Assembly (NCBI GenBank): GCA_027886175.1
Contig: JAJNNQ010000009.1
Span: forward strand, 7,608,501-7,672,500
Length of the DNA: 64,000 nucleotides
From: Phylloscopus collybita
Taxonomy: Eukaryota > Chordata > Aves > Passeriformes > Phylloscopidae
Direction: 5' to 3'
The position numbers and the translations under genes are program-made. Numbering within the stretch: the stretch's first letter is position 1; each line of letters starts with the position of its first letter. A model generated the notes under the pieces. The model was not told the DNA's origin, did no database searches, and worked only from the letters and a program-made list of their open reading frames with translations. This document shows positions 22,911 through 34,889 of this stretch, in pieces.

Positions 22911-25620
22911 CATATAGCCATAGTTAAAGGAATCCTTCCCTTTTGTTATATCAGTTTTCCTCCATTTATCTGAGAAACAATTCCATACCAGTGAACCCCT
23001 TTTCTTCCCATACTAAAAATCAAGTCTGTGCAATAATGAATCAGTCATAACAAAACCACTACCTCATTGTAGCCAGATGCAATTTTAATTGAGGCCGTCT
23101 GTTTTAAGTAGGGCAAAATTTTTTTATATAATCCACGTAGGGAAAAAAAATACCCTTCATTTTCATTGCTTGATAAATGTAAAGTTCTTGAAATGCATCA
23201 CAAATCAGTGGAAGATGCCTTCAGTGATCCACATAATCATTTTACATCTATACCATTACAATACATCCTAGAGACTGTTCTCTGGGAGTCTGACTGTGAG
23301 ACTAGGATTATGTCTGAAGAGAAAAGGTGAGGTACTGCCCTGGTCTATGGAAAAGACATTTGCAATTCTGGTGCTGTTTCTTGTTTGAAGCATGCAGGTT
23401 TATCTTGGTTAGTGCCAGGAAAGACACCCATTTGGATCAAATCAAATAATATTTAGAATTTGATGCATTTGCTTTAGAGGCCCAGACTAGTCTCCTGATG
23501 AACCACCCTTTCTGTCTAGGGACATAGCTTAAATCTGAGTAGAAGCTGTCTTTTTTTAGCATTCATTGGGAGTTTCTGCTTCTTCTTGGCTACTGAGTGC
23601 TGCACCAACACCCAACCTCTGGCTTATGTGGAGCATCTTTGGTGACAGACCTAGAGGGCAGTGTGAACTAGAGGGGATATTTTCCCTGATTTTGGCTGTC
23701 TTTTGCAACCACAGCAGTGCCAGTGCCAGTGAGGAAGCTCTGCAGTGAATGTCCATCTCACTGCAATATCTGCCCAGGAGCTGGACTGAAGGGTTTGAAG
23801 GTGTTGTAGGCTGGTGTGAGGGACAGGTGAGTGCTGTAGGAGAGCTCCACAGTGCTGTGTGGGAGTGTTGGATTCTCCTCATTCACTCACAGCTACTCTA
23901 AAATGATCTTTGCTGCCTTCCACGTTTCAGGAGAGTCGGTCTGCAAAAACAAACAAATTGTGGGGAGTTAAACCAGTGCTGAGCTCCAGGGCCAAGCAGG
24001 AAAATTCTCAAGTGAGATGTGAAAAAGGAGGAAGGAAACAGGGCAATGAGAGCCTGCTTGCCTCTGAACAAGGAGTGGCACCAGCTGGTCCCAGCCGTGG
24101 GTTTGAGTGATACCAGCCCACACTGGGAGAGTGACCCCGTGGGCACAAAGGCTTTCCTCAGAGCAGGATTCAGAGGAAGGTGATGGTGTGTGCAGCAGGG
24201 CTTGCTGCAGCCTGGATTCTCTTTCTTTGTGGTGTGGAACACACACTGACAGTTAATGCAGCAGCTGCTGTGGGTATCAGGCAAGCTCTGATCTGCACCT
24301 TGGTGTTCTGTGGGGGGAAAGAAAGCCTGAGCTCAGATATCCCCTGTGGGGTGTGGATCCATCCTGCGAAATGCACGTGGGAAATCCTTCTCAACAGGCA
24401 GAGGGTGCAGCTCAATCATGTTGAGCATATTGAGAGAGAGTATTTGTTACAAAAGCATAACCTGACCCTGATTCAGGGCCAGTAAGATTGCACTCAGTAT
24501 TGGCATGTGGTATAATTATTTTTTTGATATTTGATTAAATAATGTGATAGGAGGAGGATTGGCTGGCATTTCTCTCTGAAAGACAAAAGCAATATTAAAC
24601 TTTGTAATGCTCCCACATCACTGCAAATGCTGAAAAAATAGCTGTAGCAAGCCACTGGAGATACAACAGTGTGGTATTTCTTCTGTAGCCATCAGGTGCT
24701 TGGCTGGACAGACCATAAGCTGTGTCTGTGTCCTTTTGTTCAGATTTTGCAAAATGCAGGATTTGATCTTTTTTTCCCTTAGAATGAAAAAAAAAAAAAA
24801 AGGGGCTTCCAAGGAATTTAATCTCTGTGCAATTGTGTACTTTTTCCTAACATAAGTCTCCCTAACACTTTGTGAGGCCCTAGATACAGGATATCAAATT
24901 CCAGCAGCAGGTGTGTTCAGAGCTGCGGGGGTCCAGTGAGGAGGTTGTGTTCTTTGGCAGAGATTTTTTAATTATCACCTTGCTAAGGTGAGTGGGAAAT
25001 CCTGTCTAAAAATCATCAGCGTGGAATGACAGAGAATTTTACCTCTCACTTTCTTATTCTGTGGGAGGAAGTGTAGGGCACTTGCTGTTCACTTTTAATG
25101 CTTCTGGATAAACCAATGACTGTGTCACCAAGATGAGTCTGAAATCTAAATAAAAGTCTTGTGTCAGATTTTATTTCTGAATGGGCCTGAAACAAATTCT
25201 GGAGATCTTGTACACATCTACCTACAAAACTATCTTGCTAAATATCTAAAATGAATTCCAAATATTTCCATTTACTCAGCCTATTTGTCTATCCCTATAG
25301 AGGAATACCTCCTCTGTTTTGTCAAAAAGTGCCACTTTTCTACCTCATGCCTCCTATTTTTAGGGTTAGTCTGTTTCTGTGAGATTAAAACATGATTTTT
25401 TTTCCTCTCAAAATACTTATTTGCAACTTCCAAGTAGTGCTGCCTGCCCTTCTCTTCTTTCAAATGCATACCTAAAGGGTTGGAAGAAACAACGAATTTG
25501 AAGAAAATCAGGCTCACAGTATTTAAAAACACACATGTAGATTTGCTCTTTAATTAAAGCCTTTTTCCTAGCAATAAAATGTAGAATAAAATGGCTGATA
25601 CTTCATTGTGTTGTGTTGTG
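22911..25620. other. Intergenic, no gene recognised
   Basis: No exon or classifiable repeat was found. A run of A residues occurs at 24787-24801. Open frames at 23.5-24.5 kb on both strands have no recognisable domain. Confidence 0.45.
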
Positions 25621-25626
25621 ATAAAT

Positions 25627-25668
25627 ACACATTGGCTAACAGCTACTCTAAGCTGTTAGCCAATGTGT
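25627..25668. repeat. Perfect 18-bp inverted repeat (hairpin)
   Basis: The left arm ACACATTGGCTAACAGCT (25627-25644), the 6-base loop ACTCTA and the right arm AGCTGTTAGCCAATGTGT (25651-25668) form an exact hairpin. The end of the left arm plus loop (TAACAGCTACTCTAA) is repeated directly at about 25672-25686. Inverted plus direct copies together are the signature of a replication template switch. The stem is too short for an ordinary microRNA precursor. Confidence 0.95.
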
Positions 25669-25689
25669 TTTTAACAGCTACTCTAAAAA

Positions 25690-28600
25690 TTACTTCAAAA
25701 ATGCCTTTAGTTAAACTTTTGCAGCTAAGGTCTTTTAGTTTGAGAATGAAGAAGGTGCAAGAAGCTAACTAGGCATGCAATCACTGGGAAAACTTAGAAA
25801 CTTTCTATAGCCTATTGTACTCCAGAGAATTTTATGATCTGCTTAGCAGTCAAGGAGCTCAGACTCTTTTTAACCTCAGCTTAAACAAACGCTTAAAAAC
25901 TCAAGGTAAAAGCACTTTGGTGGTGATAAGAGAGATTTTAGTTTTATGTTTTAACCCTGGAGTAAGGTTAAGACTTCAAATGGTGGGAACAGATGTTGTT
26001 TGCAGGATCTGGTTCCCTCCACAATCCTTTCCTTGCTGTCTGCTCAGACTCCTGGAGACCCGTTTCCCACCTCCATCCCCATGCCAGCTCTCACGCTGCA
26101 TCCCATGAGCAGCTCCCACACTCTGCAAGCTCCAAACCCGGCCAGGGGAGTCAAACCTGCCCCTGCTGCTCAGGTCTCAGCTCACAGCCTTGCACTTGCT
26201 GCTTAAGATACAAATGATTGGTGTGGTGGTTTTCATATAATAACTTAATGGTTTTAATACTCATCTCAGAAGTGGTCGAACTTGGGTTTGGGTCCTCCTT
26301 CTCCCAAGGGATATTCAAATCCACCTGTCCCTTCCCAGGCTGTAGGCAACCTCTCAGCCCTTCCTATTGAAGTTGTGCCATGGTGCAGAGAAGGAGTTGC
26401 AGACCCGGAGAGGAGAAGCAAGTGGGGGCCTGACTGTTGCCTGCCTAAAGGCAGGTGGGGAGCAGGTATCTGGCAGCATTCCCAAGGCTGCTCACTGTGT
26501 AATTTGCATTAAAACATCTCTGGATAAAAATCAAAACCAGCCCTGCAGGCAGAGTCCAAACCCAGTGCCTCTATCCACAGGGAGAGGTTGCAACCACCTT
26601 GCCCTGGCAGCGGGTGCTGTTTTGGTGCCACCCCAGCCACTCCCTCCTCCCCCAGCCACATCTTTAAATGGAACTCGCAGTGTCTGCTCCCTCACACCGG
26701 CACCAGAGCCAGCTGAGGAGAGCTGGCCCTGCCCACGACTCCCCAGAGCTGAGGGGACTTCACAGGCATCAGGGCTGAGAGGTTCAGCTTGGCCACAATG
26801 TTTGGATCTCAGCACAGAGGAAAGAAAACTTGAGGTACCCTTCTTTTGGTGAAAAAAGTTGGTTCCTGTGGACTGCTAGGTTGGAGGAGGGGAGAAGTCA
26901 TGGCTCATTTAGCTCTGCATTTTAGACTTGGAATTTCCTGTTGTGATACTCTTCAGGTCCCTGTGTGGATTTGAGGACCTTGCCTAAAATGATTTGAGGG
27001 TGTTTCATTGTGAGATGTGACTGAAGGACGCACAAGGTTAACTTCAGCTCAATTCTCTTTTGAAAAATACTTCAGTTTCACAGTCATTTAGAAACTTTAG
27101 AAATTTTCCCCTTTGCTCGTCTCTCCTTGTGTAAAATAGAGATTACAGTACCTTCAGGACCCACCATATGTTAAAGAAAGATTTGTGATCCTCTGAAGGA
27201 CAGCAGGCTGAGCATTGAGTGTTACCTTGCTAATGGAAAAGTTGAGCAGATGAGAAAAGTCGGGAAAAATGAAACCTGCTGCTGCTCTGGGTGACACTCT
27301 TGAAGAGACATCTTTGGTTGGCAGTGGTGAGATGTGCAGATGAGAGTGTCTGTCATGTTCTTTAGGCTTCAAGTAAGCAGCTTTCAGCACACAAGAATGA
27401 GTTTGTTGAAGGCTTACTTAGGATGGGACTGGGGAATGGGGAAGGCCTTTGTTGGTGCAGTTTGGAAGCTAAACCAAACCCACCTCACTAGACCTTTTCA
27501 AGACAGCCCTGGCAGAGCGTGGGTGACCCTTCTGGGTTGGTATGAAATGTCTCCTCACTCCCCTCCCCACATGGTGCCCTGTCCTGCCAAACTCTCTCTC
27601 CCCAGATGCGAAGTTCTGCTCTGGGCCAGTGATCTGCTGTGAGGAGCCCTGCGTTGACTTTAAGGCTCATGGAGGATCTTCTGTTCCAAGGACAGCAGGT
27701 ACTGAAGCTTTTCTTCCACACCATAAAATTCTTACAGTTATAAAAGTGCAGGTTCTGCTCCTCTGAAAAGCTGGGGAAGGGAATGGAGCCAAGTGGTTCA
27801 GGGCTGCAGCTTCTGAGTGTGTAGAAGGTGCTGTGTTGTCTTCTCTTCAGCCAGAGGAGGTCAAGTTGGTCACAGTTTCACTCCCTTGCAGGGAGCCACT
27901 TCACAGGCTGGTACCTCCAGGGCAGAGGAGCCCCTGATGTGACACCTGCTCTCTGTGATCACTGACCTGAGTTTTCACAGGGTTTAACTGGGCAGTGTTT
28001 TGTCCTTGAACCATTTAATTCCTTCTGATGCACTGGCTCTGGGGGTGCTCTGTGGATGGACCATTTCAGAGATTTTAGCCAGTAGGCTGGAGGGGTGTAT
28101 GTTAAAATGTGTTGACTTAGTTCTTCATGGTTTTAAGAGTCCAGCAACTTTTTGTACCTCATGGGGAACAGGCCTTCTTGCAGCTCCATATTGGACTTCA
28201 TATTTCCCCAATATCTTATCTGCAGAAGTCCCTGATGAGAATATTGCTTTAAAGACAGGCAAAGTAATTTCTTTTTTATGGTGAGGTTTATGTAATACTA
28301 CAGGACACAGGAAAGCAACTTGTGGCATCCAAGCATGGTTTTGATTTCTAGTAGTCTTGGTTTTGTCCTGAGATGGTACAGTCTGTAAGGACATGCAATG
28401 CATATCTGAGATTTTGCAGGGAAAATATGATGCTCTTCCACTTGGTGAGGTTTAATGTGCGTGTAAAGATTTTCCCTGGGCTCTACAGTGAGGCCATGGC
28501 CTGGTCTTGCTTCAGCTGTTCTTTCTTCTCCTCTTCCAAGACTTATGTTGGAATAGTTACTGTTAGAAAGCAACCAGGTAAAATAATGCATGTGTGTGTA

Positions 28601-31300
28601 TATATAGATAAGTATAAAAACTGGGTGTATTTTTATGTGTGTGTATAAATAAATAGCAACACAGATACTGGCTCTCTGTCAAGTTCAAATGAAAACCATA
28701 TTCACAAGATTTGCTTACAGTTTTACTGCGATTTCATACTGAATTGAGCAACTGGAAATGAAAGAGAGTTGATTCTTTTACCATTTCTGAGTGCACTGCA
28801 ATCATATTATGTTAATAATCTAAAGCAAAGCTGATCTTGCTTTCTTGTATTGCAGCACGTTGAAAGTATTGAGAGGCATCTAAATTATCTTAAAAGTGAG
28901 AGAGATTCCAGAAACTTTGACTCATTTCAGAAACTCACACCCCCTGTAGTATTTTAAAGACTTACATGGGAACTTGTATGTGATGCCTGCCTTAAGGAGT
29001 TCTCACTTGTAGGATAAAAACAACATAGGGAGGCAGTGTAGAATATAGCACAAAAATGTTTCTAAAACATTTACAATAAAGAGATGTTTAAAATACTCTC
29101 AAAATAGTCCTGACAGTTGTGGTGACCGATATTCAGGGTACTCTTCTGCTTTTACAGTAGAATAGACTTGAAAATGTGTATTTTTTTCAAACCAAACACT
29201 AGTAAGTGGAAGTCTGATGCTGCTTTTGGGACCATGAATTTTATTACTGAGTGAAGCATCTGGTTTTGCCATTCCAGGAGGTGTTTTCTATTGCTTCAAA
29301 ACAAAAAAAAAATGATTTTTGGACCTTTCTTTCAGCTTTCATATCTGGATAAATGACTCCTTTAACCCTGCAAGGCACTGCAGAAAAAGTACATTAATTT
29401 TTTATCTGGGGGTCTGCCATGCCCCAGTGGTTATGGCTTTTACCCCAGGCCTGGAGGAAGCCTGGATGTCAATTATTGTTATCTGATAGCTGTGTACAAT
29501 ATCCAGAGAGGCGCTGGGCAGATCAGAAGTCAGGGATGAAGCTACAGATTGGTCAATGAAAGAATTTGGCTATTGTGGAAGCAGGCTAAAGCAGGGATCA
29601 ACACAAGCTGCAGTGGCTGGTAATTGGTGGCTGCTTGTGGTATTCCCCAGTTTCCAGGCAGAGAAGATCAGGGAACTCCACAGGAATATTTTGTGTAATA
29701 TCAAGCAGCTCCTGTCAGACTTGCTCCTTCGTTTTCAGGAGGGCAGGATGTTATTTCGGAAAACACTTACTGCCATTTTGCCAGGCTGGTTTGTACAGCC
29801 AGAATGGATAAAGGTTGGTCTTGTCTCTCTTATAGAGAATGTCTGAAGCCCTCGTTTCTCACATGTCTGTTGGGTTGTCCAGTCACTCCAGCTTGTGTGT
29901 TCAGTGGTCCTGCCAGATCAGCACTTCACTGGAGTTCTCCTTAATGGATTCGCAAAAAGTGATAAAACACTCCAGAAGAGGCCTCAAGGAATGATTAGTT
30001 AAATCTTCAATTAGTTCCTGCTGAGACTTGATGAGAAATCATTCAACAGAGTAGGCATGAGCTTTAATATAATCTGCCTGTCCAGTTATCATGAAGCACA
30101 GTGTGCAGAGAGGAAAGAAGCTGCAAATGGAGAAAACCATGACACAGGCACTGAATGCTTTAGACTGCTGCCTGTGATGCCTTTTTGGTCTGCTTGAGTG
30201 GCTTCAGCCACTGGGATGTTGCTACTGGGCATTAAAGTCAGTGTGGGGAATATTTTCATCTGCATGGCTGGTGAGATGCTGACAAGACACAGTTGTGCTT
30301 TTTCTGCCCTTGCCTGGCAAGGTTTGTGGATCAGGCTGTTGAGCTCTTTTAAGACCACAGCAAAAGAGGAGCTAAAGCCAGTCCAAGTAGTTTTTACAAT
30401 AAGGGGAGTGAAGTGGGAGGAGAGGAAGGCTTTTTCAGTCCTTTGGACTTGGCCAATTGCCTCTAACAGCAGATGCACGAGACTGCCTCCTCTGGAAACA
30501 TACAGTGTCCTGCTGTTTGCATGGAGAATGGAAAACACTGGCCACTAAGAGAGAATGAGACACTGTGCTGTGAACTGGTTTGATTTTCTGTAAATTGTGT
30601 AGTCTTGTTTCTCTGTGATGTGTTTGATCTGTGATCAGATGGTGGTTCCTTGTTTCTTTCTTGAGGCCCCTTGCCCTACAGTCATTAAAGCTGTATTTTA
30701 TAACAAAAGAATCCCAACCTTCTGAGCAATTGAAGACTTGCTAAGAACACGGGGATCCTTCTGGCTATGCAGAAATCTGTCAACTGAATGTTCAGGGATG
30801 AAACCAAATTAGAATTCCCTGGTGCCACTCACATCTGCCACGGACTCCCTTCAGACAGCTTGTCTGTACTTGCATCTTCACATTGTGTGTCTCCTGTATC
30901 TGTGTGGTTTTGGGTTCCATGCACTTCAGGGCTGCACTTCTTCCTCAAACTCCCCAGTTAGGTTTCTTATTTAAGATGTATATGTCTGGTCCCCTATGAA
31001 GCCCAGCTGGAAATAGGTTCAGCTCTCCAGTACTGAAAACCTGGTCCATAGCTCTTCAGTTTTGTTACTCTTCAGGAAGATCTTTGCTGACTTACTGGAG
31101 GCAGCTTTTCTGCCAAAAAGAAGTCATTATGAGTGCTTGCTAATCTGCCATAGGCAAACTGAGGCCTGTTAATCCATAATTTAAATGAATCTTTTTGATT
31201 GCACTTGCATGATTGACTCAGCTGAGAAATGGATGATGGCAGCTACACTGTCACTCCTTTTGCTGCAGTCTTAGCTTTGCTTGCATCCAGATCTGCATCA
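25690..31300. other. Intergenic, no gene recognised
   Basis: No exon, RNA gene or repeat could be assigned. A GC-richer patch lies at 26.0-26.8 kb with few CpG. A short TG/TA-rich stretch lies at 28590-28650. Open frames of up to 161 codons (26367-26852) look like GC-rich chance frames. Confidence 0.45.
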
Positions 31301-31305
31301 GGGGA

Positions 31306-31531
31306 AGTTGAGGTTGGACATTAGAAAGGGATTCTTCACTGAGAGGGTGGTCAGTCATGGAGGAGGCTCCCAGGAAAGTGTTCATGGCACTAAGCCTGGC
31401 TGAGTTCAAGGAGTGTCTGGACAATGCTCTTGGTTATATGGTTCAGTTTTTGGTAGTCCTGTGAATAGCAGGGAGTTGAAGATCCTGATGGGTCCTTTCC
31501 CAGTTGAGACAGTCTGTGATTCTGTGAATAA
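31306..31531 (+). mobile_element. CR1 LINE 3' end fragment
   Basis: This fragment begins GAGGTTGGACATTAGAAAGG, continues TTCTTCACTGAGAGGGTGGT, and finishes with GTCTGTGATTCTGTGAATAA. These are the CR1 3' region in sense orientation and its terminal ATTCTGTG-type repeat. It is about 225 bp, 5'-truncated and non-coding. Confidence 0.9.
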
Positions 31532-32268
31532 CCACATTGTAGTGGGTATTTATAGCCAAGAAAATGATGCTGTTTTCCCTGCACAGACCTACACTTGGGG
31601 CACATCCTCTGGGCTTCAACACTGAATGCCACCTTGAATGAAAAGCACCAGGCAGGATTTTAAAACCAAGGAGAACTTTTGAAAGGAGGCAGATGGGCTT
31701 CCTCAGGCTGGCCAGAATGTTTCTGTGCCAGCTGGGAAATGTGTCCTTGGGCTGTGGGCTGATGGGTTTGCTGGCAGCATTGCACTGCAGCCAAGAGAGG
31801 AATTGAGGACACACTCCTTGGTTTAGTTTTAGCCAGAACAATGGAAGATAATGCCTGGATCAGAGTGGCATGCTAAGGCTGGAATATAAACCGAACCCTG
31901 GTGGGTGGAGAGTGACTGGAGTAGAGTAGTGTGTGATAAACTGCAAAGAGCCAATGCAAGGGGAAAACAGCTGGAAGAAGCCAGGAGTCAATGAGGAACA
32001 TAACAGCAATTGCAGTCCAGACTTACAGAGAAGGCAGCAAGGGAACATGTTGGGTCCTGCAGCAGAAAGCTGGCTGGTGTGGCACACTTGGATGTGAGAG
32101 GGGTAGATGGCCCCTCCTGGCTGTCCCTGAGATGACCAGGGTACAAGACTGTATCCTTTAACCAAGAGGGATTGATGCCTTGAGTTTTAGCTTTCATATT
32201 TTCCAGATTCTGTACTGCATTCGTATATAACTCTGAAGTTATCAAGAGTTAGCAAGTTCTCTTCACAG
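31532..32268. other. Intergenic, no gene recognised
   Basis: This stretch lies between a CR1 3' end and a possible LTR. No exon or classifiable repeat was seen. Confidence 0.4.
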
Positions 32269-32711
32269 TGTAGTTAGACAAAACAATCCTTGTCCAGCTG
32301 GAGAACCAAGGACACTGTTGCAGCTTCAGGCCCAAAAAGTATAAACAGCAGTGAATTGAGGAGAGCAAACTGGGAGGATGGGACTTCATAACCTGAAGCT
32401 GTAACTAGAAAATTAACTCAAATATATAAATGGACCAAAACTTATCAAAGTGTAAAAACATGTGACCCGTTGTCCATCTTGGGTGTAGCCTCAGCCAGGC
32501 TCTTGTACTGCCCAAGGTGTATCCTTTGAAGGCCTTTTTAATACTTACTTTATTCCTTTAACACTTCTATCCTCTGCTCTAGGTAGCCTCTCAAGGCATC
32601 AGGATCACAGGACCCCAAATACTGCAAACCTCTATGTTAAAAGGGGCGATGTTACACATGATATTGCAATAAACGTTTCTAGGTTGAGATGGATCATCCT
32701 CCTGTCTATCA
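32269..32711 (+). mobile_element. Possible solo LTR of an endogenous retrovirus
   Basis: The stretch starts TGTAGTTAGACA, has a TATA-like ATATATAAATGG near 32424 and an AATAAA at 32668-32673. This is the promoter-then-poly(A) order expected of an LTR. The right edge is uncertain: CATCA at 32597-32601 or TATCA at 32707-32711 could be the terminal CA. No target-site duplication was found for either, and no retroviral genes or primer-binding site follow, so if real it is a solo or partial LTR. The assignment rests on structure only. Confidence 0.38.
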
Positions 32712-33490
32712 CGAGACCTGAGAGTTGATGCTTGAGTTCCCAATCCTCTCTTTGTCTGGAGATGCTACCCAGTGTTGTGGTAGCTGAAGAATTCGAGTGG
32801 ATCATCTACACAAAGGCAGAAGTCATCCTTTTGGGGGAAGGATTTGTAAACACAGACCACATAGGACTTCAGAGGCTCCATCAGTACCTCTTAGGGGAAC
32901 TTAACTCCCCTAAAACAGTTTGAGCATGGCATTAGGAATAAAGAGTAGTTCACTTGGAAGCTGTACATGCTTCCAATGTAAGGACATGGATGCTATGGGA
33001 TGGTGTTGCTGTCAGCCCATCCCAGAAATGGCATCTGCCTCTTTTATGGTCTCAACTTCCATAAGCAACCACCAAAATAGATCTGCTCCTTTTCTATCAC
33101 AGCATGAGGGTGCTGGTGAATTTGATTTTACTTACCAAAAAGGCAGCTCTCAGATGAGGCAGGCTTTTAAGAATACTTTTAAGAGTACTGTCTAGTACTT
33201 TATAGGTTGCATCACTTCTCTTGAATTTCCATTCCTGAGGCTGCCTTGCAGTAATACCCAAAACACCATTTACATTTTAGTATTTAAATCTTTTATGAAC
33301 TGATATGAAAATCTCCAATGCCCTAAATATTTTTTTCTGAAATGTTTTTTTAAAAATCTTTAAATTTTCCTCTGAGGCGCTCGAGAGCTGAGCGAACCCT
33401 TGTTAGGGGAAAGGGCTGCAGCTGGGGATAGGCTTGGGTTCTCAAGCAGAAAAGCAAGATAGTCAAAAAAGCTCCTGCCTTGCTCCATTT
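32712..33490. other. Intergenic, no gene recognised
   Basis: Nothing could be assigned here. The sequence becomes CpG-richer after about 33370 on the approach to the CpG island. Confidence 0.4.
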
Positions 33491-33499
33491 GGCAGCCAT

Positions 33500-34175
33500 C
33501 TTTGGATTTTAAGGCTTTTTATTTTGCAAACCCGCGGGTGGTTAAACTCAGAGCAGCAGGAGCTGATCCCGTGGCTGTCCCGCCGGTGCGGGGCTGCTGG
33601 GCTCACCTGGGCTCACCTGGGCTCACCTGGAGCCTGGCCGTGGGATCAGGGCAGGCCCAGGGGGCTGCTCCGGCCTTCCCACGTCCAGTGCCAGCCTTGG
33701 CAGGGAGTCAGGCAGAGACAGTGCGGGGATGCAAACAGCTGGGAGGTGGATGCAGCAGGCTGCCAAGCCAGTAGCAGGCTCTGAGCAGCGAGGCCGGGCT
33801 TCTGGCAGCGAATTGCCAGCAACTTGCGCTGCAGCTCCTCTGAGGTTGCTGGAAAAGGGCCCGCACGGCTCTTCTTTCTGGAAGGGAAGCGGGCTGGAAG
33901 CCGCTCACCCAGCGCAGCTCTCGGGCTCCGGCTCGGCTCCCCCGGGCACGGCCCCGCCAAAGGATCGGCGCTTCCATCGCCTCCTCCCAGCATTGATTGG
34001 AACACCGCTGCCTCTGGCGCTGCTGCTGGCAAGGGGGGACAGCAGCAGCACTCGCTCCTGCCGGGGCACAAGCGATGCTGCCTGCAGCATCCGATCGGTC
34101 CAGCTGCCGTCATATGTTCTATCGTGACACGGCTTTTCCCTCCTGCCCTGCTGAGTCACGGGAGCGTCACTCGGC
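33500..34175. promoter_or_regulatory. CpG island, candidate promoter
   Basis: By rough hand count there are about 45 CpG in roughly 680 bp at about 62% GC, an observed/expected ratio near 0.7. The densest part is 33880-33990. The region has a TGAGTCA (AP-1-type) site at 34152-34158 and no TATA box that I can see. It lies 7.3 kb upstream of the first recognised MSANTD1 coding exon, in the same interval, so it is the best candidate for an MSANTD1 promoter with a non-coding first exon. It could equally drive a divergent non-coding RNA. Open frames on both strands are typical GC-rich chance frames. Confidence 0.6.
33601..33630. repeat. Three perfect 10-bp repeats, each an E-box and a - strand splice donor
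   Basis: GCTCACCTGG is repeated exactly three times at 33601, 33611 and 33621. Each unit holds CACCTG, the E-box bound by ZEB/SNAI/E-proteins. Read on the - strand each is CCAGGTGAGC, which matches the splice donor consensus CAG|GTGAG. The array sits in the upstream part of the CpG island. Confidence 0.9.
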
Positions 34176-34670
34176 ACAAGGCAGACTTGTGCTCAACAGG
34201 GATTATTTTTCTTCCTTTGTGATACATCTCAAATCCAAACTGGATTAACTCACGGTTTATGTCTAAAGCGGAGTGTTTAGGACAGGTTCTCAGAGGAATT
34301 TGCTTCTGGAAGAGCAATATTTGCATAGCGTTGTAGCAGCAGTTTTTAATGAATCAGACACTTTTCAGCATGTAACTTGCTCAAATGTGCTAAAAACCAA
34401 ACAAGGCAGGAGGACTTTATTGACTAACCCCAGTAAGTAAGCAGGGCCAAAATAATTTCTTTCAAGTGGGATTTGGGAAACCATTCACTGTGAACAGAGT
34501 GATTTTCATTGTAATATGATTTGTTGCTTGCTTGCCAGAAAAGGAGTATGTCTGATACTATGTACTGCAGAGTTGTTCCATATGCTAAGGACTTGCAAAT
34601 TATTTCTTAAGAATAAGGAAATCTAGGAGATTCTCTGTTACAAATTGGGAGTATGACACATGTAGAACTG
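34176..34670. other. Intergenic, no gene recognised
   Basis: The GC content falls sharply after the CpG island. A GTAAGT at about 34429 (CCCCA|GTAAGT) could be a moderate + strand splice donor. Nothing else is seen. Confidence 0.4.
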
Positions 34671-34734
34671 ATGTGCTTTGCTTTCAATATTATATAACTA
34701 AATTTTTAATAATATGGCCTGTCTTTTCCTGTAT

Positions 34735-34830
34735 GCTTGAAAATTTAGGAACATGTGTGACTCAAAGTCCATCTAGTTTGGCATCCTGCCTGCATAATAT
34801 GGTAAGTGCCAGACGTTTGGGCAGTCATTA
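34735..34830 (-). repeat. Possible ancient amniote CR1/L3-like fragment
   Basis: AGTCCATCTAGTTTGGCATC followed by CTGCCTG and GTGCCAGACGTTTGG resembles a widespread old amniote LINE 3' region of the CR1/L3 type, as I remember it. It is diverged and short, so the family assignment is tentative. Confidence 0.35.
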
Positions 34831-34889
34831 CTTGTACCTTCTGGACATAAGGGATTTTTTTTCCCTCTCCAATATGCTAAACTAGGGTC

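Noticed and set aside
25627..25668. Hairpin as a microRNA precursor
   Set aside because: The stem is 18 bp with a 6-base loop and is perfectly paired. Precursors normally have about 30-bp imperfect stems.
33646..34222. Overlapping open frames on both strands in the CpG island
   Set aside because: GC-rich DNA lacks stop codons by composition. The translations are Ala/Gly/Pro/Arg-rich without domains.
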